Notes: generated by a model not told the origin, from the letters alone. A DNA stretch of 64,000 nucleotides from Macrostomum hystrix (GCA_950097015.1 CATNEN010000039.1:15966501-16030500), one strand, 5' to 3'; shown: positions 47,101 to 58,458, counted from the first letter of the stretch. Numbers and translations: made by a program.

Positions 47101-49662
47101 CTCCTTGGTTATGTAGGTGGCGCAGCGGGGACATTGTTTGATCTCGGCGATCGACTCCGAGCGAGACGACAGCGACATTATGTCGGCTCCGGCGCGAGCG
47201 GCTGCCAGCACCTCGGCCGTCTGGCGCTGTATTCTAGCCTGCTCGCAGGTTGTATTCGGGTGCCATTCAGTCTTGCAGTGATAGCAGAATTCAATGCGGC
47301 ACACGGGGCAATCCAGCTTGGGGCAGCTTGCGCAGCCTGTTGCAATTACAGCGTACCTGAACAGCCCGATTGGGTCAATTAGGGATTTTAACAACTCAGT
47401 GGGATTTTTTATAATATCTACGAATTTTATTTCTTGTGCGGAGTTTTAAAATCGGGATTTCATTTGGTGAGAACAAAGAATCACATTGAGCATATATTCT
47501 TATATAGATTAAGAAATGGGACTTCTAATAGTGGATTGAAAAGTGGAATTTTAATGGATTACTTAAGAACGGAATTATAATTGATTATTTCAAAACGGGA
47601 TTATTACAAAAAAATTAATTTCTTTAAATGGGACTTGTGATGGAAGATTTAGAAGTAGGATTTCAAAATGAGGATTTAGAAGTGGGATTTCAAAAGGAGA
47701 ATTTAGAAGTGGGATTTCAAAAGGAGAATTTAGAAGTGGGATTTCAAAATGAGGATTTTAGAAGTAGGATTTTAAAAAGAGGATTTAGAAGTGGGATTTC
47801 AAAATGAGGATTTTAGAAGTAGGATTTTAAAAGGAGGTTTTAGAAGTGGGATTAAAAAGGAAGATTTAGAAGTGGGATTTGAAAAGGAGGTTTTAAAAGT
47901 GGATTTAAAAATGAGGATTTAGCAGTGGGATTTCGAAAGGTTTTAGAAGTGGGATTTCAAAATGAGGATTTTAGAAGTAGGATTTTAAAAGGAGGATTTA
48001 GAAGTGGGATTTCAAAAGGATTAGTAAAAAACTTGATTATAATAGAGGATTTAAAATGGGACTTATAAGGGAAGACTTAGAAGTATAATTTCTAAGAGGA
48101 TTCAGAAGTGGGACTTCTAAGTGTGATAATATAAATGAACATTGAAAAGAATAAATAAAGGACAATGAAGCATGCTCTCATCCAGCCAGTCACAACTCAC
48201 TTGCAGTCGGGCGCTGGGCACCATCGGCAGTCAGGATCGGCGGCCAGCACACGGCGCAGAGTGAATTGCTCGTATTTTAAGCGCAATCTTTCTTCGTCAA
48301 CAATGGCGTCGACATCTGCCGGATGGAGTCGATTATTGCAGGACAGGCAGGTAGAGGGCAAGCCCTCCGAGATGCTGAGCCGCAGGCTGGTTCGCAGGCA
48401 GGCGTGGCAGGCGAAATGCTCGCAGTCCAGCAGAACAGCCGGGAACTGGGCCAACGGTTGGCGTTCGGCGCACACCGGACACTCCACCTGGCCAGCGATG
48501 TCGGCGACTGCCGCGGCCGGATTGCGACGTCGCTAATGACGACAAAAGGTAAGCCGTTACTTCTTTTAGAAAATTCCATGGACTTAACTAGTTGTTGGCG
48601 GCCTCTCGCCCGGGGCACAGATACGAACCGCAAAGCTTCCGAATATGGCACCTCGTCCTTTCAAAGACCTGATCTTCTCTCCTGTCCTATCTCCGTGTCT
48701 CACCTCTACATTGTCTCATCTCTCCCCTGTCTCATCTCTCCCCTGCCTCCTCTCTCCCCTGCCTTATCTCTCCCCTGCCTTGTCTCTCCCCTGCCTTGTC
48801 TCTCCCCTGCCCTATCTCTCCCCTGCCTTGTCTCTCCCCTGCCTTGCCTCTCCCCTGCCCTATCTCTCCCCTGCCTTGTCTCTCCCCTGCCTTGCCTCTC
48901 CCCTGCCCTATCTCTCCCCTGTCTCCTCTCTGATGTGCCTCATCTGTACTGTTTTTCATCTCTGCCGGCTCATCTCTGTTGTGTCTCATCTGCCTTCTGC
49001 CTTATCTCTCCCTTGTCTTCTCTCTCCTTTGTCTCATCTCTTCTGTGTCTCATCTCTCCCCTGTCTCCTCTCTGCTGTGTCTCATCTCTCCCCTGTCTCC
49101 TCTCTGTTGTGTCTCATCTCCCTCCTGCCTTATCTCTCCCTTGTCTCATCTCTCCCTTGTCTTCTCTCTACCCTGTCTTCTCTCTACCGTCTCCTCTCTG
49201 CTGTCTCATGCCTACTGTGTCTCATCCCTACTGTGTCTCATCACTCCAGTGTCTAATCTCTTCCCTGTCTCCTCTCTCCCCGTCTCATATCACCCCTATT
49301 TGTTCGAAATTATAAGGCTAACCAATTAAATAATCGCTAGCAGGTAAGCAAGGTTCATGTTGATTTCTGACCTGTCCGTGTTGGCCATCATCTGCAGACG
49401 CAATCGATTCAATCGAGGCCGAGTTGGCAGCGGCGGATGTTGAAGGTCCAGCCGACAAACCCGACGGTCCGGCGGCCGATCCGGTTCCAACAGGATTCGA
49501 CTGCTTCCGTCTGCTTCCGCCGCCGCCGCCGCTACCAATCTGACGAAAGAAATCGCGCACCGAGAAAATAATTGAGCCTCTGCGGCGACCGCCATCGATG
49601 TTTGAACCCCCGGCTGGTCCGCCGACGCCTGCGGCTCGACTGCGTCGACAATTGCGCGACAT
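41196..49662 (-). CDS. RNF19: RNF19-like RBR E3 ubiquitin ligase, membrane-anchored, complete, 7 exons
   Basis: Minus-strand exons: 49662-49372, 48532-48201, 47356-46832, 45956-45929, 42987-42421, 42011-41641, 41376-41196. All use GT-AG and all phases agree, giving about 764 residues. RING1 (from about C115) has the CPVC and CHACL zinc ligands and ends in [12 protein letters not shown], a motif typical of RNF19. The IBR domain (about 209-260) follows. RING2 contains NDGSCNHM with the predicted catalytic cysteine about residue 298, then the RNF19 hallmark [18 protein letters not shown]. Two transmembrane segments follow (about 345-380, and exon 5 with [16 protein letters not shown]). The C-terminal half is low-complexity Ala/Ser/Gln/His-rich. 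RBR ligases pass ubiquitin through a RING2 thioester; RNF19 proteins sit in ER or vesicle membranes. Exon 4 is a 28-nt microexon. Introns 1, 2 and 4 are mostly minisatellite. Confidence 0.95.
41440..41527 (-). repeat. SINE family 2 head, minus strand, in RNF19 intron 6
   Basis: Read on the minus strand: tRNA-like head with GTAGCCTACCGGTTAGAGAG and a B box GGAGGTTCGATTCC. It abuts a SINE 1 fragment in the opposite orientation. Confidence 0.8.
41528..41600 (+). repeat. SINE family 1 fragment
   Basis: The 3' part of the family (tgtgtgagtgtgtgctcaagag, then atgtgcccgcaaccctcc) followed by a T/A-rich tail, in RNF19 intron 6. Confidence 0.7.
42120..42295 (+). repeat. SINE family 2 copy in RNF19 intron 5
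   Basis: B box GGTGGTTCGATTCC, then the body (gctgcagttcacctaatgc, ggtgtggcgtccctcctgtcc). The 5' part of the head is truncated. Confidence 0.82.
43000..45850. repeat. 20-bp minisatellite with higher-order blocks in RNF19 intron 4
   Basis: Copies of GGGATGATGGATTAACGATA and variants cover about 2.85 kb. A distinctive block of over 100 bp (aacgaaagagataatgaattc, then ggacgatagattaatgatat, then tatgattggg) recurs near 43140, 43300, 43550, 44200 and 44360. Another motif series (cacgatatggatgacttatt) also recurs many times. The right-hand third (45200-45750) is more uniform. Confidence 0.96.
45957..46831 (-). other. RNF19 intron 3, without an obvious array
   Basis: It has a different texture from its neighbours, with few repeats. 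A short AT run lies near 46110 and a GA run near 46796-46810. Two short stretches resemble conserved rRNA motifs: on the minus strand CTAAGGAACTCGG (around 46260) and on the plus strand GTGCCAGCAGC (around 46624). A 129-codon open frame (46019-46408, minus) has no recognisable domain. Confidence 0.4.
47635..48130. repeat. 27-bp minisatellite in RNF19 intron 2
   Basis: Irregular copies of a unit contain GATTTAGAAGTGGGATTTCA, with deletions and longer flanking variants at 47440-47640. Confidence 0.88.
48675..49300. repeat. 16-bp pyrimidine-rich minisatellite in RNF19 intron 1
   Basis: Copies carry TCATCTCTCCCCTGTC and TTGTCTCTCCCCTGCC. The reverse complement is the GACAGGGGAGAGATGA unit of 21360-22060 and 36680-37160. 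The 3' half is more diverged. Confidence 0.93.
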
Positions 49663-52429
49663 TATTGAGTCAGATCAGTGCCTGCATTGTGCAAACAATA
49701 TGATTCTAACAATAATAATAATAATAATAATAATTGATTGGGTCAGATGTCAAGGGTCAAGTGTACAAGTAGGATCCTAGGATTTCCAATAAACTAGATA
49801 TATAGAAAATAATAGATATTATGGTTTATTTTAGTTAGTTAGCTACTAATTAGTAGCTAATTAGGCCTCAATTAAGAGTTATTAACTACTGAAAACAATA
49901 TAAATATATAAAGAAGTTCAAGTAAATAAAAAATTATTTTTTATCAGAGCTAAAACTGATGATTTAAGTAAGCCTAGTAGGTGTATAGTAAAGCTACTCC
50001 TCATATTTAATTAACACAAAGTCACCAGCTGTTGACAGTTACAAGTGTCCTTGCTTATTTTAACAAGATTTTAATTAAGTTTTTTCTCTTATGTTTTTTT
50101 CTAAGTTTTTTTCTTGGTACTTATCTAACTATATTAAGCCAACAAAGTTATTTAAACTGTTTAAACAGACAGTTGTTTTTTTCTGCCAAAATTTTATGTA
50201 TTTACATTTTCTTCTTCTAGCACATGAAAACAAAAATTAGGGCCTACTTTAACTAAATTTGCACCAAAACACAATGGACTATTCTGAATTCACCCAAGAT
50301 TGACATGGCAATAAAATCAAATGCTTCAACAAATTATGTTATACATTGTCTGCTAAGTGCCCCTTCATGCTCACTTCATGGACCACAATGGACAACAGCA
50401 GACTACAACAAAAAATAAACTAAAATTCTTGACACTGAGATTATTAAAGTCCTAAAAGATTATTTTGATCTTCTATTCACATATTGGCATGTACACTGGC
50501 ATGATAGCAATTATTTCTAATATCAGTTCAGGCCAACTTGGCCATGAATTTCACCACTTTGGCCACTAGCCTACAAATAAGTCAACTTGTCTGTTGGCAG
50601 ATGAGATGACAGCAAACAAAAAGAGACAGGAGCCCTGCCAAAGTTGGGTTGTTTTTCTTTAGTTGCCCAAATTAAAAATGAAACTGCCCAAATTGTTATA
50701 TATGCCTACATACATGCGCAACACCCAGCCAACCCGGCCGAACCAGCCAGGTGAAACGAGGGCCAAGCAAGGTAAGTCGCAAAAACCAATCAACCAAGTG
50801 CAAAAAAATCAAAGGGGGGACCAAGGGACAAAAAAGGAAGGTGTGAAGAAAAGGAAAAAGGGGAGAGAAAAAAGAGCAAATGAGAGAAAACTAAGTCGTA
50901 AATCTCTCCCTTGTCTTAGAGCAAGGGAGAGATATAGAGCAATGAAATGAACTAAGTCGCAAATGAGAGCAAAAACTAAGTCGCACTGCCGGCTAAGATT
51001 TGGGAGGCTGCGCATGTATGTATGCCTACTTTTTTCTTTTAGAATATGATCATCAAAAAAAATCATGTATGCTATAAGTATAATTGAATAAAATGACTTT
51101 GCAAAACCTACACTGCAGTGAGTCTGAAATTGATGTTCTTGAGTTCATAATGATTTATAAATGACTATAGCGTAGACTATTATATAAATATTATATCTGT
51201 AAAATACACAACAAGCACACGGTGTAATTCATTTCGAATGAACTGTGTCCTTTAAATTATATAATAACATCATTAAATAGAAGGCTCTAAAGGACTAAGA
51301 CCTAGTACATTGACTTAAAAACATAAAATAAAAACTTGAAAAATAAAGCCAATAATATATTGAAAACTAAAGCAGTGCACGCCCAAAAATTTACTAGCAA
51401 CTCAACCAAACCATCGTTGTCATAACAAAGTTTTTTATACGTTTTTTGTTTTTTTTTCTAGAAAACATACACAAAGTTGAAAATGTGATAAAGGAGTATA
51501 ATCGTAATAACAAGTACTTTCTTATGTTTAAGTGTAAACTTTATGTTTAAAGTGTACTAAATACGACTAAATCCGATTCTTAATTTACTAACTGCAATTT
51601 AGAAAAATAGATTAAAAAGAGAAATTAAAATTACAAGCTTGAGAATATGAGATATGAGAATATGAGAATATTCTCGAATGCACCATTGGTTATCTTGTCA
51701 GTTTCCACTGAATTTAGCGACATATATTTCATTGATTTCAAAGGTCAAGCTTTGCAACCATTCTGAAGAAACTAGTTAATATCACAATATGTGATAAGAT
51801 TTCCGGACCAAAATTACTTATAAAAATTGATTTTTCTTGTGTCTCTAATTAATTAAGCAGACCCTACAGATGCAGATAAGAAGCAATTTTCTTTTATGAG
51901 GAATAATGCAAGTTCTCACCTCAAACCCTCAGCTCCAAAGTCTAGATACAAGTTTAAGCTAAGGTATTAAAATATATAGTAATGACGCATAAAAAAAGAT
52001 CTATACATGTACAGGAAATGGAAGCGAATATTGTACTATCGTCTGTGTTGTTCCATGATATCAATCCAAACCAATGTATCAGAAAAATTACCGAGAGCTA
52101 GTAGCTTTCTCTGGTGAACGGCATTCAATCCAAGCGTTTAACTAAGTTGAAGAATTGGTTACAATTTTAGCAAGCTAAAAAAGAGTGCCGATATCAATCA
52201 AAATCATGTCGCACATTGATTGATTGGAGATTTGCTGTAAAAATAGCAGTACTGCATGGTTAGTGCAGATCGAACAGCTGACTCTCTCCAATCTGTATTG
52301 GCCTATCTATCTTTAAAAGCTTATTCTACAATAACCAGTACATGCGCTCATCCTCGCTCAACCAAAGGGTAAATGTAATCGGCCCATAGCGAATGTCAAA
52401 CGTGTTGTGAAAATATACCCAGCTAGAAT
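49663..52429. other. AT-rich intergenic region upstream of RNF19
   Basis: Begins with the presumed RNF19 promoter. An AAT microsatellite lies at about 49710-49732. At 50700-51030 a 14-bp motif TACATACATGCGCA and its inverse sit about 300 bp apart around a purine-rich, lysine-coding open frame (50663-50950), which could be a decayed element. No gene is recognised. Confidence 0.4.
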
Positions 52430-54615
52430 GACGCACGAAAACTATTACAAATTCCTTCTGCGATTCTGCATAGACCACTGGTTCCTCCTGCGATTCTAAA
52501 CCTCTGGTTCTTGCTGCGATTCTAGCACTCTGGTTCCTGCTGCGATTCCAGCTGCTCTCTTGCTCCTGCTACGATTCCATCTCTCTGGTTCCTGCTGCGA
52601 CTCCATCTCTCTTGTTCCTTCTGCGATTCCAGCACTCTGGTTCCTGCTACGATTCTAGCACTCTGGTTCCTGCTACGATTCTAACACTCTGGTTACTGCT
52701 GCGATTCCAGCACTCTGGTTCCTGCTACGATTCTAACACTCTGGTTACTGCTGCGATTCCAGCACTCTGGTTCCTGCTACGATTCTAGCACTCTGGTTAC
52801 TGCTGCGATTCCAGCACTCTGGTTCCTGTTACGATTCTAACACTCTGGTTACTGCTGCGATTCCAGCTGCTCTCTTGCTCCTGCTACGATTCTAACACTC
52901 TGGTTACTGCTGCGATTCCAGCACTCTGGTTCCTGCTACGATTCTAACACTCTGGTTACTGCTGCGATTCCAGCACTCTTGTTCCTGCTACGATTCTAAC
53001 ACTCTGGTTACTGCTGCGATTCCAGCACTCTGATTCCTGCTGCGATTTTATCTCTCTTGTTCCTGCTGCGATTCCATCTCTCTTGCTCGTGCTGCGATTC
53101 CATCTCTCTGGTTCCTGCTGCGATTCCAGCTCTCTTGCTCGTGCTGCGATTCCATCTCTCTTGTTCCTGCTGCGATTCCAGCTCTCTGGTCCTGCTGCGA
53201 TTCCAGCTCTCTGGTTCCTGCTGCGATTCTAACACTCTGGTTACTGCTGCGATTCCAGCTGCTCTCTTGCTCCTGCTACGATTCTAACACTCTGGTTACT
53301 GCTGCGATTCCAGCTGCTCTCTTGCTCCTGCTACGATTCTAACACTCTGGTTACTGCTGCGATTCCAGCACTCTGGTTCCTGCTACGATTCTAACACTCT
53401 GGTTACTGCTGCGATTCCAGCACTCTTGTTCCTGCTACGATTCTAACACTCTGGTTACTGCTGCGATTCCAGCACTCTTGTTCCTGCTACGATTCTAACA
53501 CTCTGGTTACTGCTGCGATTCCAGCACTCTGATTCCTGCTGCGATTTTATCTCTCTTGTTCCTGCTGCGATTCCAGCACTCTGATTCCTGCTGCGATTCC
53601 AGCTCTCTGGTTCCTGCTGCGATTCTAACACTCTGGTTACTGCTGCGATTCCAGCTGCTCTCTTGCTCCTGCTACGATTCTAACACTCTGGTTACTGCTG
53701 CGATTCCAGCTGCTCTCTTGCTCCTGCTACGATTCTAACACTCTGGTTACTGCTGCGATTCCAGCACTCTGGTTCCTGCTACGATTCTAACACTCTGGTT
53801 ACTGCTGCGATTCCAGCACTCTTGTTCCTGCTACGATTCTAACACTCTGGTTACTGCTGCGATTCCAGCACTCTTGTTCCTGCTACGATTCTAACACTCT
53901 GGTTACTGCTGCGATTCCAGCACTCTGATTCCTGCTGCGATTTTATCTCTCTTGTTCCTGCTGCGATTCCAGCACTCTGATTCCTGCTGCGATTCCAGCT
54001 CTCTGGTTCCTGCTGCGATTCTAACACTCTGGTTACTGCTGCGATTCCAGCTGCTCTCTTGCTCCTGCTACGATTCTAACACTCTGGTTACTGCTGCGAT
54101 TCCAGCTGCTCTCTTGCTCCTGCTACGATTCTAACACTCTGGTTACTGCTGCGATTCCAGCACTCTGGTTCCTGCTACGATTCTAACACTCTGGTTACTG
54201 CTGCGATTCCAGCACTCTTGTTCCTGCTACGATTCTAACACTCTGGTTACTGCTGCGATTCCAGCACTCTTGTTCCTGCTACGATTCTAACACTCTGGTT
54301 ACTGCTGCGATTCCAGCACTCTGATTCCTGCTGCGATTTTATCTCTCTTGTTCCTGCTGCGATTCTAACACTCTGGTTACTGCTGCGATTCCAGCACTCT
54401 GATTCCTGCTGCGATTCCATCTCTCTTGTTCCTGCTGCGATTCCAGCTCTCTTGGTCCTGCTGCGATTCCAGCACTCTGGTTCCTGCTGCGATTCCAGCT
54501 CTCTTGGTCCTGCTGCGATTCCAACTCTCTGGTTCCTGCTGCGATTCCAGCACTCTGGTTCCTGCTGCGATTCCAGCACTCTGGTTCCTGCTGCGATTCC
54601 AGCTATCTCGTTCCT
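52430..54615. repeat. 26 to 27-bp minisatellite with 396-bp higher-order period
   Basis: Copies contain TGCTGCGATTCCAGCACTCT or a CTACGATTCTAACAC form. The diagnostic variant GCGATTTTATCTCTCTTG occurs near 53541, 53937 and 54333, exactly 396 bp apart, showing recent duplication of a block of about 15 units. The core TCCTGCTGCGATTC is shared with the 24-bp array at 3389-3905. Confidence 0.96.
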
Positions 54616-55670
54616 AGTATAATACTAGCCAAACGTTATGAGAGACTGCTGCAAAACAGAATTAGTTTTTCTTGAAAAAAAAATGTAGCGACTAAAACAA
54701 AAAATGAGCCACGCGATTCCATAATTGTTTTCTAAATGCAAAATGCTCCATAAAGTGAAATTCCTAAGGCTTAGTTGCTTACAAATGAGTTGTCTATTTC
54801 CCCGAATTCGAATGATTTTAATTCAAAATGTTATTTTTTCGCGGCGATCGCGGCATGGCAATGGTTCGTGTTCCGAGAGGAGACTAGCAGAACGCAAGCA
54901 AAAAAGCTAATTTGGTATTTTTTACTGGTGCACTTTTCGGGCATGCAGTGACAATGAGACTGTTTGGCTGCCGCTTCATGTCGAGTAGCGTACAGAGTCA
55001 AAATAAACCCGTCAATAGCTTCATACATTTGATCACGTGATCAGAGCAGTTAAACAGCAGGGTTTAATAAATATTCCCTCTGGGGGGGTTAGATCAACAA
55101 AGCAAATCGATTGCAGTTGGGTTCGAAATCAAGTTTGCGGAGCATTTATTGGACAGAAAATCGAAATTCTTTATCGAAAATGGGACATTTTTGTTTATTT
55201 GCTGAAGTAACATGACTCAATTCGGGCATCAAAAAAGACTTGCTTTTACTGGATATCGTTACTTTTTTAATTCGTTTGTCAGCTTTCGTTAGATTTTTTC
55301 GTTTTTCTTTGATAAAAAAATAATATAATATTTGAATATTGAAATTCAAGGAAAGACAGAGAAAAGTGTAGAAAAATTGTTTAAGCACCTCTAGTTTGAG
55401 CACTCGAGCTAATTGCTTTGACTTCTGAAGCTAATATATAATTTAACATCAGTTTGAATCGCCCCCCCCCAACAACTTGTCATGCGAACAGATCATTTTA
55501 TAGCAGTCGAAAAAAGCTCTTTTGAAAATTGAATTGCATCATTTAAATTATATTGTCGGATTATTAATGCTGCAAAGTTGTTACTGAAGCAACTCATACG
55601 CCTTAATGTTCCCATTTTTTGTTTCATTTTCGATGAATAATCATGAATAATAAAAAGAAGTTTGCTAGGG
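54616..55670. other. AT-rich intergenic DNA
   Basis: No gene or structured element is recognised. There is a C run near 55463. Confidence 0.4.
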
Positions 55671-55995
55671 GGTGAGTGGCAGAGCGGTTATCGCGTTTGC
55701 CTCTCGCACCACGGTCCCTAAGTTCGATTCCACGGCGAGGCCACATTTATTTGGGGCGCAGCCTCGGAGAGAAGGCTTGAGGGCTTGTCGTACAATTTAC
55801 GCCCTTGAGGGCCAACCTCCAAGGCACACTGCCTGACGATGAGAAAGTCAGGGCAGATGTACACACCTGTGTGAGTGTATGCCTGTGTACAGTATCTGTG
55901 TGCGTGTGTGCTCAGGAGTCTGCGAAATGGGCAGAATTGCCTCCTCGCTGGCTGCGGGTCTAGTGTCACTAAATGATGTGCCATTGCCCGCAGCT
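55671..55995 (+). repeat. SINE family 1, best full-length copy
   Basis: The tRNA-derived head has A box TGGCAGAGCGGTTATCGCG and B box AAGTTCGATTCC, spaced as in a serine/leucine-type (class II) tRNA. The body of about 250 bp contains ggggcgcagcctcgg, gtacaatttacgcccttgag and ctgacgatgagaaagtcag. The 3' segment is gggtctagtgtcactaaatgatg. Pol III transcription and LINE-driven retrotransposition are inferred from the class. Its 3' end runs directly into the 13-bp array. Confidence 0.92.
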
Positions 55996-56732
55996 GGTGG
56001 GATGGACTGGTGGGATGGACTGGTGGGATGGACTGGTGGGATGGACTGGTGGGATGGACTGGTGGGATGGACTGGTGGGATGGACTGGTGGGATGGACTG
56101 GTGGGACGGACTGGTGGGATGGACTGGTGGGATGGACTGGTGGGATGGACTGGTGGGATGGACTGGTGGGATGGACTGGTGGGATGGACTGGTGGGATGG
56201 ACTGGTGGGATGGACTGGTGGGATGGACTGGTGGGATGGACTGGTGGGATGGACTGGTGGGACGGACTGGTGGGATGGACTGGTGGGACGGACTGGTGGG
56301 ATGGACTGGTGGGACGGACTGGTGGGATGAACTGGTGGGATGGACTGGTGGGATGGACTGGTGGGATGGACTGGTGGGATGGACTGGTGGGATGGACTGG
56401 TGGGATGGACTGGTGGGATGGACTGGTGGGATGGACTGGTGGGACGGACTGGTGGGATGGACTGGTGGGATGGACTGGTGGGATGGACTGGTGGGATGGA
56501 CTGGTGGGATGGACTGGTGGGATGGACTGGTGGGATGGACTGGTGGGATGGACTGGTGGGATGGACTGGTGGGATGGACTGGTGGGATGGACTGGTGGGA
56601 TGGACTGGTGGGACGGACTGGTGGGATGGACTGGTGGGATGGACTGGTGGGATGGACTGGTGGGATGGACTGGTGGGATGGACTGGTGGGATGGACTGGT
56701 GGGATGGACTGGTGGGATGGACTGGTGGGATG
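55994..56732. repeat. 13-bp minisatellite starting at a SINE 3' end
   Basis: About 57 copies of ACTGGTGGGATGG, nearly perfect except for occasional C for T (gggacgg). It is extremely homogeneous, so probably young. Stop-free frames of 250 to 340 codons on both strands are artefacts of the unit. Confidence 0.97.
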
Positions 56733-56787
56733 CCAAACTAATATTGGCACCAATTTAACTGCTGTGTGTCTAGCTAAGAAACAAATT

Positions 56788-56852
56788 GCACGGGTGGAGC
56801 CGAGAATCGAATCCCCGACCTTCAAACCGCGAGTCCGACGTTCCCGTTTAAT
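56788..56852 (-). repeat. tRNA-like SINE head, minus strand
   Basis: On the minus strand it contains GACTCGCGGTTTGAAGGTCG and GGGGATTCGATTCTCGGC, which matches the SINE 2 type head. No body follows. Confidence 0.65.
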
Positions 56853-57464
56853 ATAGGTTTCTATAGCGACCATACAAAGTGTTACTTCATTAAACTGCGC
56901 ACTTTCTTTAAAGCATGCAAACTAGCTCGTATATAGAATTTTGGATCAAAAGAACACCAATTCTCCTTAACACATCCCGCAAATGGCCCCCCATTTTATC
57001 CTATTGAAGTCTCCCAAATAGTTCTTAGACAGCCAGACATGCAACTGGCTTTGGCGGCAAAAGGCAGTCATAAATTACTTGGATTACAACAGGCCTTGGC
57101 TTGGCGTTCAAGTTGACAGCGAGGTAAGATAATCTTTATAATAGAAGCTGGATAGATGAATATATACTCGTAGAAGACTTTGGAATCGAGAAACAAATAT
57201 GAGGATTTTTCTTCAAGTTCGGTATATGTTTCCCGTATATAGGATAAGACTGGGATCATGAATCAGCTTTTGCTCCTTGGTAGATGTTTCAGAAATATTT
57301 TCCATTTTCTAAAGACTACAACCTCTTTTCTCTTTAATTGCCTCCCGCCTCATCTCAGCTGGGCGTTTTTGCTAAGCAACTGTGAATCACATTGCCTTTT
57401 AGTGTCTAGCATAGTATTGTTTGAACTTTATAACTGGTTATTGCCAGCTAACTAACTAATTTTA
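56853..57464. other. Intergenic DNA, nothing recognised
   Basis: Only short frames are present, with no element ends or RNA motifs seen. Confidence 0.35.
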
Positions 57465-57935
57465 CTCTCACCCTCACAAATAATTCCTCCTCTGTCTCGC
57501 CATTACCCCCTCCCTCGCCCTTATACTTACCCTCGCCCTTATCCTCACCCTCGCCTTCATCCTCACCCTCGCCCTTATCCCCTCCCTCGCCCTTATCCTC
57601 TCCCTCGCCCTTATCCTCTCCCTCGCCCTTATCCCCTCCCTCGCCCTTATCCTCTCCCTCGCCCTTATCCCCTCCATCGCCCTTATACTTACCCTCGCCC
57701 TTATCCCCTCCCTCGCCCTTATCCCCTCCCTCGCCCTTATCCCCTCCCTCGCCCTTATCCTCTCCCTCGCCCTTATCCCCTCCCTCGCCCTTATCCTCTC
57801 CCTCGCCCTTATCCCCTCCCTCGCCCTTATCCTCTCCCTCGTCCTTATCCCCTCCCTCGCCCTCATCCTCAACCCCGCCTTCATCCTCATCCTCGCCCTC
57901 ATCCTCAGCCTCACCCTTGTCTTCATCCTCATCCT
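57465..57935. repeat. 18-bp minisatellite
   Basis: About 25 copies of TCGCCCTTATCCCCTCCC and variants. The minus strand reads as an open Arg/Glu-rich frame because the unit is six codons long. Confidence 0.94.
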
Positions 57936-58458
57936 TTATCTTTTCATTTGTCCGAAATATAAAAAAATGCTAAGGAATATTTTTTGAGTCTCCCCGATCC
58001 CCTCTCCAGATTCTTTTATCCCACGCCACTCGCACTTGGAATCTATCACCCGCTGTATCTCATTACCTGATATATCGATCGATTATCCACAGGGATAAGA
58101 TTAGAATACAGATCTCATCAAGTGGGAACATTTCCTGGATACTGTATTGGTCAGCACTTCTCATCCTTGCACTTCGCTTCTCAAAGTGGAATACAAGAAA
58201 AAATCTAAGTCTATTACCTTTCCGTTCTCTCTTCTTTTTCCTCTTTTAGCTAGTCTTTCTTACCTCAAAACTTCCCCTGATGAGAAAAATCAATACTTGG
58301 TAGCGCTAAACCTTATTTGTTAGTTCGCAATGCTAAAATTGTGAGTTCTTCTTTCAATATTCGAACTAAAGCCGTTTATCAGAATATACATCAGTTATTA
58401 TGTTTCTACGTAGTTAAAATTGTTACATTATCAAAATATTCTCATCTTTTTACTGTTT
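57936..58458. other. Intergenic DNA, nothing recognised
   Basis: No coding, RNA or transposon signal was identified. Confidence 0.35.

Noticed and set aside
48323-49329. 330-codon plus-strand frame
   Set aside because: It starts antisense to RNF19 exon 2 and then reads through the 16-bp array.
50663-50950. 95-codon lysine-rich frame
   Set aside because: Purine-rich low-complexity sequence with no homology signal, splice support or neighbouring exon.
55848-56873. Open frames of 255 to 341 codons on both strands
   Set aside because: They are translations of the perfect 13-bp array and adjoining SINE; several frames and both strands are open at once.
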